A DNA stretch of 64,000 nucleotides from Reticulitermes speratus (GCA_021186555.1 JAJKFL010000003.1:33964908-34028907); one strand, 5' to 3'; shown: positions 47,170 through 60,235, counted from the first letter of the stretch. Translations and numbers: made by a program. The notes: a model not told the origin generated them from the sequence alone.

Positions 47170-48270
47170 CATGTTTCTTTTTGATATGGTTTTTGTTTTG
47201 TTTGTACTAGTGTTAAGTTGAAAATTATTCTATGTAGAAGAGTGTGAACAAAGGATCTTGCTGTTTTTTCTAATGGAATTAACAAATCAATGTCAAATGT
47301 ATTTGTCAAAGTGGTGAAAATGTATGCAATAAATTATTGTTATAATGTGCTTTGATTTTCTTCTTCATTATATATGACTTTTTACGCCAGACGCTGTTAC
47401 TGACCACTTGATCAAACTGTAATATCTTTAAAAAGATCATCTGCTGTGTAACTGGCCTAGAAACCCAGGTTCTTCTGGTCTGGATGTATTGATGTGTATT
47501 ATTAAAGAAACCTTGGCTTCAAACTCTGATAACTTAAAGCAACTGATTTTGGATTTTCAACAATATAAATTTTACTTGACCACGGATATAATAACAAACG
47601 ATGGTTCTTAATTTAAAACCAGCATGGTACGTATGTGTAACTTAGCCTTTCACACAGCATGCAGATCTTTCTTCGTATAACATGCCAACCCTAAAACATG
47701 AAATGACCAAACTGGAAACGCAACTACAATACATGCTCACTGATGGCATTCATTTCTAATTATTACGTATGAACGGCAGAACTTGTTACCACAGGCAAAA
47801 CTGGCAGCCCGACAGACAGTTGTGATGGTAAGTTTAAGGTGGACTCTTTTGGTTAGAAAATGAAGTATGGCCAATCATGATCTCTGAGTTCATATGGCTA
47901 CTACGCAAAAGAAAGCCTTGATATTCACCAATGGATTATCGTATACGGCATTCCTTGTCTGCTTATCTTTATTTTTCCCATATGTGGTGGTGTTTCTCTT
48001 TGATGTATGTGAAACCTTCAGTATCTCTCTCGCACTTTTCGCCTTTTAACTCCATTCAAAAGGGGGCTAGTGAATTAAGCCATCCACAATCAATAGGCCT
48101 ACAGCTGCTCTTAGAAATTTCGCTCACATATGCTGTAACAGATAATGCATACCGAACGTTGTCTTGTTCGAACCAATCAGCTTCTTTAGCTTTGAGACGT
48201 GTACGTAAAAATCTTTCTTAACCCTTTGAAGAGTAGAATTAACGTAAAATGTGAAGTTCACCCTAGAACA
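47170..48270. other. no recognised gene
   Basis: AT-rich, no recognised gene. A TAGGCCTA palindrome is at 48094-48101. Confidence 0.4.
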
Positions 48271-48271
48271 G

Positions 48272-48545
48272 ATCATGAAGGCCCAGAGGGGGAGTAGAGG
48301 TATAGCTCCACTCTTTCTTTAACCTTGGTGCTAGATGGGGTTGGGTGGTTAACATCACGCTCCATCCGCTTTCCCTTCGGGATAGAGACCCGGTACCCAT
48401 TTTACAGGAGGCTGATTGGGCCCCAGGGCCGGTCTGGACGGGTGCAGAAAATCTCGCCCCCAACCGGGATTCGATCACCGGACCGTCCAGTTCGTAGCTA
48501 TTCGTAGTACCAAATACGCTATTCCGGCTCACAATTTACAATGTA
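48272..48545 (-). mobile_element. SINE family C, most complete copy
   Basis: On the minus strand the head reads GCCGGAATAGCGTATTTGG (A-box-like), GGACGGTCCGGTGATCGAAT (running into the B box, then CCCGG). The body follows: ACCGGCCCTGGGGCCCAATC, AGCCTCCTGTAAAATGGGTA, GGAAAGCGGATGGAGCGTG, TCTAGCACCAAGG and GTGGAGCTATACCTC. The block order is shared with the copies at 19.5, 60.1 and 62.9 kb. No clear target duplication was found. Confidence 0.8.
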
Positions 48546-48549
48546 TAGG

Positions 48550-51540
48550 CTGAAAATGTAGTTCGAACCTCACGGAGAACAGAGTTCTTTGTCTAGCAGT
48601 AGAAATCTGTGAGTGGTGTATGAAGAAGGATTGTACGGAATATCGTTTGTGGACAAAGTACAGGGTTTTAGTGTTAAATATGGCGCTGCGTATAGTAACT
48701 ACTGAGCGTGAAAGGGTTAAACTGCTTATTATTTTATTTTAATATTATCGTGGGGGTAGAAAAACAAAAATTGAGAAATGGAGGTAGTCTTGAATTTTTT
48801 TGGACACGGTACATACATTTCGGCGTGTCAGTGGTGATAATCAGTGGACCATTGAGTAATAGAAAATGCATCACCGTATCTTTACTCAGCGGACATTTAG
48901 AATAATGCGTATAGTGTAACGAAATCCACAGATATTCTAGGATATTACCTTAAATTACGCCAAATCGCTATTATTCCAAGTACAGAATTCTTATCCATAT
49001 TTTCTGATACGTGTGCTTTGCTGATAAATTCGTGACATGAATCCGCAATAATCAATTAATAAAGCAGCAGGGCTAGAAACTTAACAAACTCCCAGCTCTA
49101 TCTTTAATATTGGCTGCAACATATGTCTTCATTTTAGCGTTAGCCCGGCACTTTTACAGGGTGATGTAATATAATTATAGGATCCTACCTATGTGTTATA
49201 TAATGTGGATTAATTTAAAAACCCCGAGTGATTAGTATCCATGACCACACAGCTTGTAAATGGGTTCCGTCGGGAGACGTTCCTATACCCCACAGAACAG
49301 TGTGTTTTCTGGCAACGTGTAAAATAATTTCGGAGGCACAATTTCGAGCGGGCAGCTACCTATTGATCTTATCAGCCGAACCTTCATTATTTTCAGCTCA
49401 GTCATATATTTAATGAGTGAAGTTTTCTATTATACAAAATAAGTAATTTGGCCTAAATAGCTTTTTATTATATGTTTTTTAGGGAAGGCGATAACAAAAA
49501 ACAAGCAAAGTGCTGAAATGACTATGAAAAAGACTGTCGATTTTTTCATGTACAAGTATTCCCTTTTACCCTCAAAACATACGACGGATATAGGCCCAAA
49601 TTCACATACTCCGAACTGTATACACCCCCACACATACACTATATTTTCAGACAAATAGGTACACAGTAATTACTATCTTGGGACTCATTCTTTACATGAC
49701 TACTTGATAGACACAGAGAGAGATAGAGATAGATAGAGAGTGAATGTGTGTGTAAGAGAGAGACAGAGAGCAGGAGTAAGAGAAGGTTTGTCACATACAA
49801 ATTACACTTTCCACATGCACCCGTCTCACCCGTCTTTAATTTTTAACCATGTTTAAAATAGGGATATAATTCCCTCGTATCTTCTCCATACAAAAATTTA
49901 AATTACTGTAAAGAATCTGCTGTATGTGACGACAACTGGAAAAGAAGCTTATCTCCTAAGACTGTGAGCATTTCAGTTACCGTTAATTTGTGTTAAGGTA
50001 AGAATCCCTGCAAAGTGTAGGATAATTTATAAGGTTGCTGCCCTTAGAATAAGTAGCCTATGAAAATACGTTGCATAAAGTAGGGCAGTACTGTCAGTGC
50101 TCCGTTGAATACACTTTGCCTGTATGTTGTAGGCCTACTATACAGATTCGTATTTTTAATTAGAATCTTTTGTCCTCGTATATTGTAAAATAAAAATAAC
50201 AAATGGTCGCTAAGTGAGATGGGGTGGGGGTGGTGGTGGTAGGATAATGATAATGATGAAATGATATGATAATGGCCTCTTCCGATTTCCTTTGGTTGCT
50301 TCCCAGCACTCTGTATTGAAGCAATTGTAAAATTCATGTATTTCTGGACCCCAAAATTTTGGTCAATTCAAATTCAGTCTATAGTTTATCCGGAAGGTCT
50401 GGAATTTTCTGGTTCTTCTTTTCTTGTATATTTTGAGGCCGTTTCATAAAATTTTTGCCCTATCGTGAATCTGTATTTGTCTTTTGTCTTTGTTTTCCAG
50501 ATTTTATTACCACAGAGGAGCGTTAGGATGGGTAGCATACAGAACTGTTTTTCTAGTTTTTCCTTAAAGAACAAATTATCTCACTAGTCATAACATACTG
50601 GGAAATCTTGTTCTTATGGTTTTGCATCTGAATCCTTTGAATACTTTTCATTTACAAATGTTGATGAACACCCAAATTGCTAGGAGACATAAGGAAAAGC
50701 ATAGACTTTCTCCTATTTTTTTCTTCTTGACAAAGATTTTTCTGCTAATCGGATTTAATTTTATGAGTGCCTTGATTTATTATTTGTGCGTTGAAATGTC
50801 ATTCCGTGCGTGTATATTACCTTGTTTCTGAGTTAGTGTATGCTGCCAGGCTTTATTAAGGCCGCATTAAGGCTATTGAGAATGTAACAACCATTACGAT
50901 AACATCACTGTTTTCTGCGATGTGACACCGTGTCGTTTGCTAAATGGGTATGGACGTTTCTTGGGAAAGTGTTGGCTTCATATTCAGATTAGAAGAGTGA
51001 CACTTCATCGTATCGTAGACTTACATACTGAGGATGTTGGTAGTTAGATAGATGTAGGTAGTTAGAATTATGAGTCTGTCTTCTTCCCTTAACCATTCCA
51101 CGTCCATAAAATTAGGCGAGGAAAAGTTCCTCTAAACTGCTTGTCTGAGCAAGTTGGCTGAAGAGGTGTGAGCTTCGCATCTCGGCTGCAGCATCAACTA
51201 TCCTATCTGAAGTCCTGTCTGAAGGGACAGTAGGCCTACCTTGAGTTACTCTACTGCCGCCGCTTTGCACATACTTTCCAATACATTATTTACTACCAAC
51301 CTATAATTCGACGAACTATAACCGACAGTTTGGTAAGTGAACTACAGACAAAAGTCGTCACTGCTTGACATAACTAACTCTATGGAGCAGAATCCTTCTT
51401 CAGAAGGTAAAAATTCCTCAGCTATTGAAGCAATTACCGGCATTTATGGGGACCCGAAATTCCCTACCTTGTCACTTTCCTGCCAAAAAAACGGGCCCTA
51501 TCCTGACAAAAAATTATTTTCTCTTTCCACGCCATGAAGA
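48550..51540. other. no recognised gene
   Basis: No gene recognised. Simple sequence: GA-rich tract at 49711-49772 and a GGT/GATAAT-rich patch at about 50220-50260. TAGGCCTA palindromes are at 50130-50137 and 51231-51238. Confidence 0.4.
49711..49772. repeat. GA-rich simple repeat
   Basis: AGAGAGATAGAGATAGATAG-type sequence interrupted by a short GT run. Confidence 0.9.
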
Positions 51541-51602
51541 CATATAGGAGAATAGAGGTATAGCTCCTCTCATTCTTAACCTCGGTACTAAACGGAGGTA
51601 AG
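51541..51602 (-). mobile_element. SINE family C, 3' fragment
   Basis: AGAGGTATAGCTCCTCTCAT, TCTTAACCTCGGTACTAAAC and GGAGG match the copy at 48292-48345 base for base over most positions. Nothing else of the SINE is present. It adjoins a LINE fragment at about 51603 without a gap. Confidence 0.7.
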
Positions 51603-51830
51603 TGCTATTTCTTGTAGAACCATTTTAATATTAGCTTCCTATCAAAGCCTAGGTCTTCCAAATCACCCAAATAATATTTCGTAACGAGTACAGTACAGAT
51701 AATGAAGTTCATTCATGCTGTTACTCTCTTTCTAGCAAAATATCCTCCTGAGCACCCTACTGTCGAATAATCTTAGACTATGTTCTTCATTTAATGTGAG
51801 GTACCAAGTTTCACATGCACATAAAACATA
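51603..51830 (-). mobile_element. non-LTR LINE 3' fragment (lineage 2), internally deleted
   Basis: Minus-strand order: CETWYLTLNEEHSLRLFDSR, VLRRIF, then NELHYLYCTRYEI, then GRPRL followed by EANIKMVLQEI. These correspond to YGCETW, VLRKIFG, ELHALYSS and GRPRRRWEDNIKMDLREV of the lineage-2 tail, with the RWAGHVARM block missing between. It contains stops. Confidence 0.75.
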
Positions 51831-51849
51831 CATTTTTAATTCTCTGTAT

Positions 51850-52079
51850 TTGAATCCTTACATTTTTGGATATCAAAAGTACGGAGTCAGTTTGCTATTG
51901 TACGTACATACTATAAATTTGAACTCGACTCATAAACAATCGATAACATGCGAACTGAAATTCTATTTAAAAATAAACACACCACGTAACTACGAAACAG
52001 GCAAGACGGAACAAAAATTGACAAAACCAGGGTCCCGTGTGGTATTTTTGTCTGCTTTTCCCCCTCCCGTTTGCTTGTA
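51850..52079. other. no recognised gene
   Basis: Ordinary sequence between a LINE fragment and a GC-richer patch. Confidence 0.35.
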
Positions 52080-52270
52080 ACTAGCGTGAGGCGCGGCTTT
52101 GAAATCCCGTGCCAAAAATTCGGACAGGCGACTAACAAATGATTCCCAAACTAAATCCAGCGTTTGTTGGAACCCTGGGGTGAGAAGGGGGTGTTGCGTG
52201 GGCTGTTACTTCGTTGGGTGGATGAAACTGATGGGTGGAAGAGGGGGTAGGTTTTGTCAGGAAAGAGAAC
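52080..52270 (+). other. GC-richer patch ending at a strong donor-like site
   Basis: Composition rises in GC here, and the patch ends at ACGG|GTAAGT (52271), which matches the 5' splice consensus well. No good acceptor precedes it, so a first or 5'UTR exon is conceivable. The open frame through it carries no motif. There is no TATA or initiator evidence that I can defend. Confidence 0.2.
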
Positions 52271-52279
52271 GGGTAAGTT

Positions 52280-54270
52280 TTGAAGGTGTTTTGGTATATC
52301 CTTTCATTTTTTCATTTGTTAGGCATCCTTTGTGTTTCTGATATTCGTGTTTGGGGTTAATTGATTTGATTCTAAAATAGGAACATTGGTGTTCGCTGTG
52401 TTAAACATGAATAATGGGTTAGATGTTTGGTTGACAGGTAGAATCTGAATTCAGTATGCTGTCGAGTTTAAATTTTGTGTGAGGTTTGGAAGCGAGTTCA
52501 GTAACAGTTGATTTCTCAGTAATGTCTATTGGTTGTTAATGGTTTGTAAGATCCCTCTGTGGAAGTATAATGAAACATGTTTCAGTGTGGTGATAAATCT
52601 GACGACCAGTACGTAGTATCATACCCAATCCACCCCACAGCCATATGAACATACGTCCATAAAGTACGTATAATTACTGGCCTTCCTCTACACACACATA
52701 TCGGCAAACAAATGTTCCACCTTAAGGACAATCTACATGGAGAGGTAAAAGAAACAGCATTCCAATTATTAATACTCCTGCTTCAGAAACATATGTAGCT
52801 TCATAAATCTGAAAGCGTACGTTTCTGTGTGCTTACCAAATTAAGCAGTAGTCGTATATGTGTGCCTATTTACTCTCATTTATCTGCAGTAGGCAAGAGG
52901 GACAGTGCGCAACATTTAGATCATATTGCAAGGTGGTCTGACATTTAAGATATGACATTAAATTATAGGTCACGTAAAGGATGTCCAGAATTCCACGTTA
53001 TTTATACATATCCTGAGTACTGCTAACAGAAATTAGCAAGTGTTCATCCACTCCGGTTCTACGATTTGTAACGGAGAGCCTAGCCAAATAGAATCGGGTG
53101 AGAAATGAAAATGCCGCAAAGTCACTTCCTCGGTTGCATTTGACTTGTCTCGTCTCATACAGCATACAGTAAGCCTATGCAAAATTCTCTGCAAAATGAA
53201 TGAATGCGTTTGCAGTACATACATGGATCCGAGTCGATTGAAACAAAACAAAACACCAAAAGCCGCGTCTAGAATAGGCCGTCTTAAAAATTAAAATCTG
53301 CTGGTTACTCTTGGAAGTTTTCTAGTCTGTTGTATCACTTCCTCTACATAAAGTCAGTGCAAAGTGTCTTATGTGTTCATCAGTGCATGGTACCATGTTG
53401 AGTATTCAGAAAATCTGAAGGGGTGGTGTGTGTGCTGACAGATTATCATAGGAAATGGCGATTTCTGCCCTGTACAGCATTAAGCCGTGTACGAGTATTT
53501 ATCTTTGTAGTGGAGAAGCATTTGTTTACTTTGAAGTAGGAACTGAACTTTTATATAGCATTTCGATGAAATCCAGACTTCTAAGGCTTAATGACGTTTT
53601 TAAGTATATTACCGTAAATCAAGGATATCTGTTTGTCACGTAGAACACGCTAACATTTGGTGATTTCTTAACCAGTAATCCTTCACCATAATTCAAGAGA
53701 GAGCAGTCATTCGCCCAGTCTTGTAAAAACTCTACCGATGATTTAAGGCTGAGTTATACTGTTGGTTTCCAGAAACATTGGAGCAGTTATCCTGCAGACA
53801 AAGACTAAGTAATTGCATTTCATGGTCAAGTCTTGGTAATATTTGTTGTGTGTAAAGGAAAAAGAAAACTTAACTGACACATCCTCTTGCAGTGGTTTTT
53901 CAATTTAATAGCCTTCACTGGGGATGTGCGTCACATCTCCTCAGGCCATTAGTTCACAATAATTGGCGTTGTACTCTGTGGAGGTATCTTCCCGTTGATG
54001 CCTGCATATACTCCGTCCCATGTTACTTGACAGCAGCCATTCAGTGTTTCACTGCCCACGGCAGCTCACTGTTAGGCCAGTCATTTGATATTCACATGAT
54101 CCACAGATTACAGATATCAAGATGGGGACCTAATTTTTGCGTGTCAGTTCATGCAAAGCCAATTATTGTTCCTTTCACCAATTTGTGATAAATTTTGCAC
54201 ACAACTGACTGACAACCTCCTGCTCTTATTTTGAAATCTTGCCAGATGATTTGCCTTCTCACACTGATAT
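52280..54270. other. no recognised gene
   Basis: No gene or repeat family recognised. Confidence 0.4.
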
Positions 54271-54279
54271 TATATAGTG

Positions 54280-54393
54280 GAGGGGTGCGCAAGTATTCGT
54301 GGGCCCTTGGTGTGGAACTTGGCTTACGTCACCATTCTGACGCCTAGAATTTTAAGGTGTTTCCTAGATTTTTGGAAAATTTGTTTACCCCTG
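54280..54393 (+). mobile_element. short hAT-like MITE
   Basis: Left end GAGGGGTGCGCAAGTATTCG; right end read inward CAGGGGTAAACAAATTTTCC. Both fit the CAGGGGTGCGCAAA terminus of the element at 27873. The interior is only about 75 bases. The flanking octamers do not match convincingly. The right end abuts the 3' tail of a LINE. Confidence 0.55.
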
Positions 54394-54394
54394 A

Positions 54395-54675
54395 TTTCTT
54401 CTTCTTCTGGTATTACAGTCCTTTGTGGACCTTAGCCTCTTCGAAAATTGTCCTCCATTGTTCTCGATCCTGCGAATTACGTCTCCATTCCGTACACTCA
54501 TATTCTTTAGATCTTCCTCAACTGACTCAAGTCACCTCAACCTGAGATTTCCAACACATCGAATGCCTTCTGGTTTTTGTAAAGTTAACTTTCTGCAAGG
54601 ATCCAGCTCTTGCATTCTACAGATGTGTCCCAGCAACCTCAATCTGCGTAATTTTATCACTTACTGTGTCTAATT
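54395..54675 (-). mobile_element. non-LTR LINE 3' fragment (lineage 3)
   Basis: The minus strand reads RLLGHICRMQELDPCRK, then KPEGIRCVGNLRLR, a stop at a usual Trp position, LESVEEDLKNMSVRN. In another frame SQDREQWRTIFEEAKVHKGL follows. This is the tail pattern G-H-R-M, P-x-GR-x-R, V-EDL, W-R-AQDRE-W, EEAKVHKGL of a non-LTR element distinct from lineages 1 and 2. Only about 90 codons remain. Confidence 0.7.
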
Positions 54676-54689
54676 CATCGTAGAATACC

Positions 54690-57600
54690 CCTGATTTAGT
54701 AACCTTATTTGTATGTAGGTAAGCGTTATAGCAAGCTACATAAAGTTTAATAACTGTCTGTCAGCTACCTTATTCCTCCGTTTGAATAGGACGAAGCATT
54801 AAAGAATTCCGCTTTCATTAGCAAATATTTAGGAAGCAAAATATACAAATTCATAGGCTTGGGCCTATGAATTAAAATTAGGATGACGGAATAACGTACA
54901 ACCATCGTTTTAGAATCACTTTTCGACATAAAGTGGTAGTCATGAATAGCAGGCAAGGCTAAATACCGTTTCCACCTCAAAATTTAACAAGAATGAAGTA
55001 GCATGAAATTTATCTACACCTTTTAAGAAATCTAGACTAAATATGTAAGGTGTCTATTCCAGGCAGGTAGCCTAAAACATGTGTAACTGTGTTAATGCAA
55101 AATACACCAAATAACTGCAGGGGGCAGATTCAGTCGCAAATATTATCTCACCTGGGTGAAAATTTCCCGTTTTTTATGGAATTTGAACTTTCATGGCTCT
55201 CTTTACAAGACCCCATTACTGCTGTCCCTCCTAAGTCAGATGAATCCAATCCGCTTTCTCCCACCACTCAGCTTCTGTTTTAATATGATTTTCCTTCTGC
55301 GCCTAAGTCTTCCGAATAGTCTTTTCTCTTTGGGTTCTATGTTGGCAGTGATGATACATTTTTACAGCTTGAGTATACTTCAAGCACTGAGCTGTTTGTT
55401 TCGGTATGGTTTCTTTGTTACAGATTAATGACTGCCAGACATAAATAATAAAGCTGTGATACAGAATAAGCTCTATATTTATAGAGATTTCATGTATTGA
55501 AAGACAAGCTATTAAACACACATCGTGATCTCCGAACGATTCATAATTACCATTACTCTCTTAGGGGTCCCAAGGAAGCAACCAGTAACGCAAGCTGTGT
55601 AGTCAACCAACATAATTCATTCCTACTTTCCTTCACTTAAAGCGACCATAGTTTCTCGAAAGAACAACAACGGCACATCTCTTCGTCTTCTAACATTAGT
55701 CTCCGTATTGTCTTCAATAAAGGAAACGGATCTACGTGTTCTGTTATAATCTACATTCTCAAAACCTTGCTCGCATATAGCCAGAATTAAAAGACGTAGA
55801 TATCTCGCCAATAGAAAGTCTCATTTCGGCAAGACTTCGTCGCACATTAAACAGTATAGGTCCATTTTCATGCTGGAATGTAAGTTAAGTAGCTGCGGGC
55901 CCTTCAGTGACCAGTGCAAAGCGTTTTATTGTAAATTGTAAAATTTCCACAATTGTGCTTCTTTGAAAAATTTGATTCAATTAATGTATAGTCGAGTTGT
56001 CTGTATAGACTGGATACATTTGAATCAGGATAGGAACCAGTGGGGTGGCTGCTGTGAGGTTTGTAATGAACCACTGGTTTCCGTAACGTGCGAGGAAATT
56101 TTGAGTGACTGAGCACATCTTAGCCTTTCAAGATAAACACTGCCCACTTGGAAATAATTAATGGGGTAATTACTATTTTAAAGCAGTACAAAATATCTTT
56201 CATACTAATCTCAAATATTAGGAATAATAACTTCTTGTGCTTATGACATCAACTACAGACTTAATGGAATTCAAAGTGGTATTCAGATAAGATACATGTC
56301 CACATCTTTAGCACGTGCATTGACAATATATTTTACAGCAGGTGCCGTCTGCTTTAAATAATAAAAGTTCACATAACATTGCTTTTAATTTGGAAGCAGT
56401 TTGCAGGGAACGTGGTAGCCTCCAAAATTAAGTGCCTTTCCTATTTTAAATCGATGTGAAATTTATCTGTGATGCGTATCTTAATCATAATTGATATAGG
56501 CTTACAATAACAGTTTTCATGTGGACTAATAACAATGTATGGTAGTTCGTTTTAAATAAATTGCGATAAATTAAGAATGTTTATGTGTTACACCTGGTTA
56601 TTTTCTCATCTTTTATATGTTGAATACGATTGGTTGAATTTACTTCTGTACATGGTAATTTTCTGTCTTTTTTTTTGTCTGGTAATTACTGTCTCTTCCG
56701 GTGGGGAGAGGTTTTCAATATCGTGATGGAAAACATATAATGGAGGAATTTTAGATTTTCTGGAATATATTATCACATTGTACTCATTTTTGTTGGGGTC
56801 CTTGTAAAACTTTGATACTTGAAAACTTATGTAATTTCTCGTTTAATGAGATTTGAGAAGCTCATGCTTTTGAGTGTTGCGATTATGTCTTGGTTGTGAC
56901 GCAGTGTGGTTTGGTAGAGAGGCACTAACGCTTTGAAAGTGTCTTATCTAGCACAGTAAACTACACAGCATCGCTTCCAAGACGACTGTAACAGATATAT
57001 CTGTGTCTTATTTTGTGGAGATTTTGTGGCTGAGTTATATTTACTTCGTTGTTGAGTAAAGCGAAGATGATTTGCAAAATTCGGACTCGGATACTTAGGC
57101 GTTTGATATATCGGAACGCGAAAGCTTAAATAAACTTGGCTTAGAAATATTTGACAAATGAAAGTATATTGCCGTGGATATGAATCTGTTGTCACTGTCC
57201 ATTAATTGAGTTTGGGTCTTAGTAATAACGCTAGTGATTTGTTTTATATTCAGGTTTTCTCAAATTCATAAAACGAATGCACCAGGGCCCCAGTAAGAAG
57301 CTATGAACCATTAGCCTCTGTGACTAGGACCATGTTGACAGTGTCTTATTTCCGTTCTTTCAGAGCTCGAAACCAGTAATTTGCTCTAATAAATTTTACA
57401 ATGAAAATTTAAGCTTCATTCAAAATACATTTAATGAGACTGCGATGTTTTCTTTCGTTAGCTGAAGAACTTGAAATAGTTAGTTACATTTGATTGTAAA
57501 GACTTTTAATAAAAATGAATTGCACTATCGCTGGAGGTACCACTGAGCCTTGCAGACGAACAGGCAGCTGTCCACTATGGTGTGCGCATATGGATTTGAA

Positions 57601-59150
57601 GCATGTCGGAGCTGGAAGTAGGCTAGTTTTTTTCTCTTCGTAGTTAGACTGAGGAAATGTCGTTGAATTATTGAAAGAAACTTTGCCTGCTTCCAGAAAG
57701 GAATAATATGTCTTCATAGACAAGGAAACATCCGTTCTAAATTAGTTCCAACTCTTGGTGTTATTCACTACGATGATCAACGTATCTGTACTTTTGGATT
57801 ATAGTTTCAGATGCATCTGTTTCCAAGTCCAGTGACTTCTCTCTTCATTTGTGTACAATTTAAAGATAAATATGTGATGGAAGTTGATTGCTAAATAGCA
57901 GCATTTAGCTACACGTTCAGGGTAGACCTATTCTTTATCACCCTCGTACGAATCGTAGATTAATAGTTACAAAGCCCTCCGTCGAGATCTTTGACGTATT
58001 CGGATAATATTTATTTCGTCCTGTTTGTTTTGATAACTTTCATATTTCTGAAAGTGGTAATTTTATTGAAGATGAAAATAGTTTTATGGATATTCTGCAA
58101 CATTTGTGCCACAACAGGCACTTATCCATGTTATATGCTTATTATTTCTTTCCAACTTAGGCCTTCTAGCAATTTCAAGTCGTATGTGTTAAATATTTCA
58201 CTGTCATCTTGAAGATACGTTTTGGTGACAACCACCTTTTCATTATTTGAAGTGCATTGTGTATTATGTACTTTATACTCCCCTGTTCTAGCAGTGGTCG
58301 TTTCATATAGTGATAACGTCATATCCTCTGTCTCACTTCGCTCCTATATCTTCAGTTTACTCTGAGTTCACGGAATGGAGGTGGAGGGTGAGGCTTCCTC
58401 TTCTGCCTACTATTGTATTTCCTTCCAGCCTCCTGTGACACAGATCATCACATGATCATCAATGCCAGCATTCTTCTGAGTATAGAGTGTCTACACGCCT
58501 AGAGGGGAATAGAGGGAAGCGCGCTTGTGGGAAAGTGTAACACCCGAAGACGGTGTAGAGAATCAATTATGGAACGTCTCTCTGTTACCTCGTTTTAATG
58601 TTTATAGAGTGACGTGTGTTTGTGTTTGTTTGTTCATAAGCGTAACCTGTCGGGTGTGTGCGTGATAAGATTGATCATTGGCCGTGTACTGCATTATGCC
58701 GCTGGCTTACTGTAATCGTATGAGCGTGAAGAAATATTCCGAACGTCGGGAAATTAAAAAAAAATGCATATTGAATGCACAATTGAGAATTTTTAATTTT
58801 TGCTGATCGCCAACTATGACTGGGTTGATGACGGAGCTTGAGATGGCAGGACGCATGCGCACAAGGAAAATGTGAGTGGATACAAATCACTGACAGGAAT
58901 CGACGGCTGACCAAAGGATGGCGGCATCGAAGTGGATTTTAAGCAGGCCCGATGATGTGTAATTAATTAATTTGGCACAAGAACCTTAGTGAACAAGATA
59001 TTGTGGTTCCATAAAGGTGGAAAATTTCGATGACAAGTTTAGCAACTTCCAGTTTCTCAAGGACAAATTTTCTTCTTTCAACTAGTTCGTAGAGGATTGC
59101 TCAGTAATTTTAAAACATTCTTTAAAGCTGAATGAGATTATTTATTTATT
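54690..59150. other. no recognised gene
   Basis: About 4.4 kb with no family or gene I can name. Short open frames overlap on the same strand (55089-55428). The segment 58640-58920 is GC-richer with a long minus-strand frame but no motif. Confidence 0.4.
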
Positions 59151-59162
59151 TGAAAATTCTTC

Positions 59163-59250
59163 TTGAACTGCTTGACCCTTGACGAAGAGAGCGCTACCTT
59201 CATTCGAAACGTCGGTAACCATTTGGCAGATAGACATGACGCTAACAACC
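59163..59250 (+). mobile_element. retroelement-like repeat fragment with hammerhead-like motif
   Basis: TTGACGA (one base off CTGACGA; 59179-59185), A, GAGAG, loop, CATTC, then intact GAAACGTCGGTAAC (59206-59219). GAGAG and CATTC keep four of five pairs. The plus frame reads EESATFIRNVGNHLAD, the same translated signature (x-TFLRNVG) seen at 36.0 kb. Confidence 0.5.
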
Positions 59251-59254
59251 CAGA

Positions 59255-60040
59255 ATACTTGAATCTTCGATTTTTTTTTACTCATAGAGAGGTTTATAAT
59301 GTAAGAGGCATTCGAGATCTTTTTGATTATTCAAATATACTTTTCACTCAGAATTTATATTTTTTGTAATGTGCGTTTGATGTTTATGATTAATTTAATA
59401 TTTCGTCAAAATGTGTCTGATTCAGGACGACGTTTTAAGCCCTCCTGTAGAGCCCTTTACCTACCAAGTTGTTAATTCTGTGTATGCAGTAATTCCATAC
59501 CATGACAGATGTCTCCATAGCTCTGCACGCTTAGCCTCGTCCGACCAGGAAGTAGCACCGGCCAACAGAGAAGTGATGAATTATGAGGGTCATAAAATCT
59601 TTCCGACTCGCACTCTCAACTGTTTGCTTGCTAGCTTCCCCCTCACCGCCTTCATTACAGTACAGCCACTCACAAAATGAAATTATATCCCTTCCCCCTC
59701 CTACTGCTCATCGATCCGTATGTTATTTAAATATTAGCTGCAAATTCCCACTTCCACCAACAACTTTGACCTTTAATGGAGAAGACCGTAATAATTCTCA
59801 CCATGAAAACGATGCGATTCTTTATGTCATAAATAAAAACAGGGACGGTAATGAGAAATAAGATTACGGTTTTCGGGGTATGGGATGCCATATACTTCGG
59901 TAGAATGAAGCCGCTGACGCCATGGCATCACGTAGACCAAGAAAGTAGTTCTGGTTACGTAAGTTACATGTGTTCTGCGGAAAGAGTTGGGGGCTTAACA
60001 ATTGAATTTTGTTCGACTGGAGATAAGGAAGGAAAATGTG
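59255..60040. other. no recognised gene
   Basis: An 89-codon plus frame at 59411-59680 has balanced amino-acid content but no splice context or motif that I trust. Confidence 0.35.
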
Positions 60041-60046
60041 GGATTG

Positions 60047-60235
60047 GAGGTGTAGCTTCGTGCTTTCTTAACCTTGACGCTAGTTGGAGCTCAGCTTCAC
60101 GCCCCGTCTGTCACTTTCACCACCGAGGAAAGAGCCATTGGTAGGCTTACTTGGTGAAGAGGGGGCTTGGTGGGCCCCAGGTCCGCTATCGACTCTGTAG
60201 AGAAAGAAACAATTCTGGGGGAAATACTTGAGAGG
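60047..60235 (-). mobile_element. SINE family C body
   Basis: Minus strand: GACCTGGGGCCCACCAAGCC, CAAGTAAGCCTACCAATGGC, GGGGCGTGAAGCTGAGCTCC, AACTAGCGTCAAGG and ACGAAGCTACACCTCC follow the SINE C block order. The tRNA-like head is not recognisable. Confidence 0.65.
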
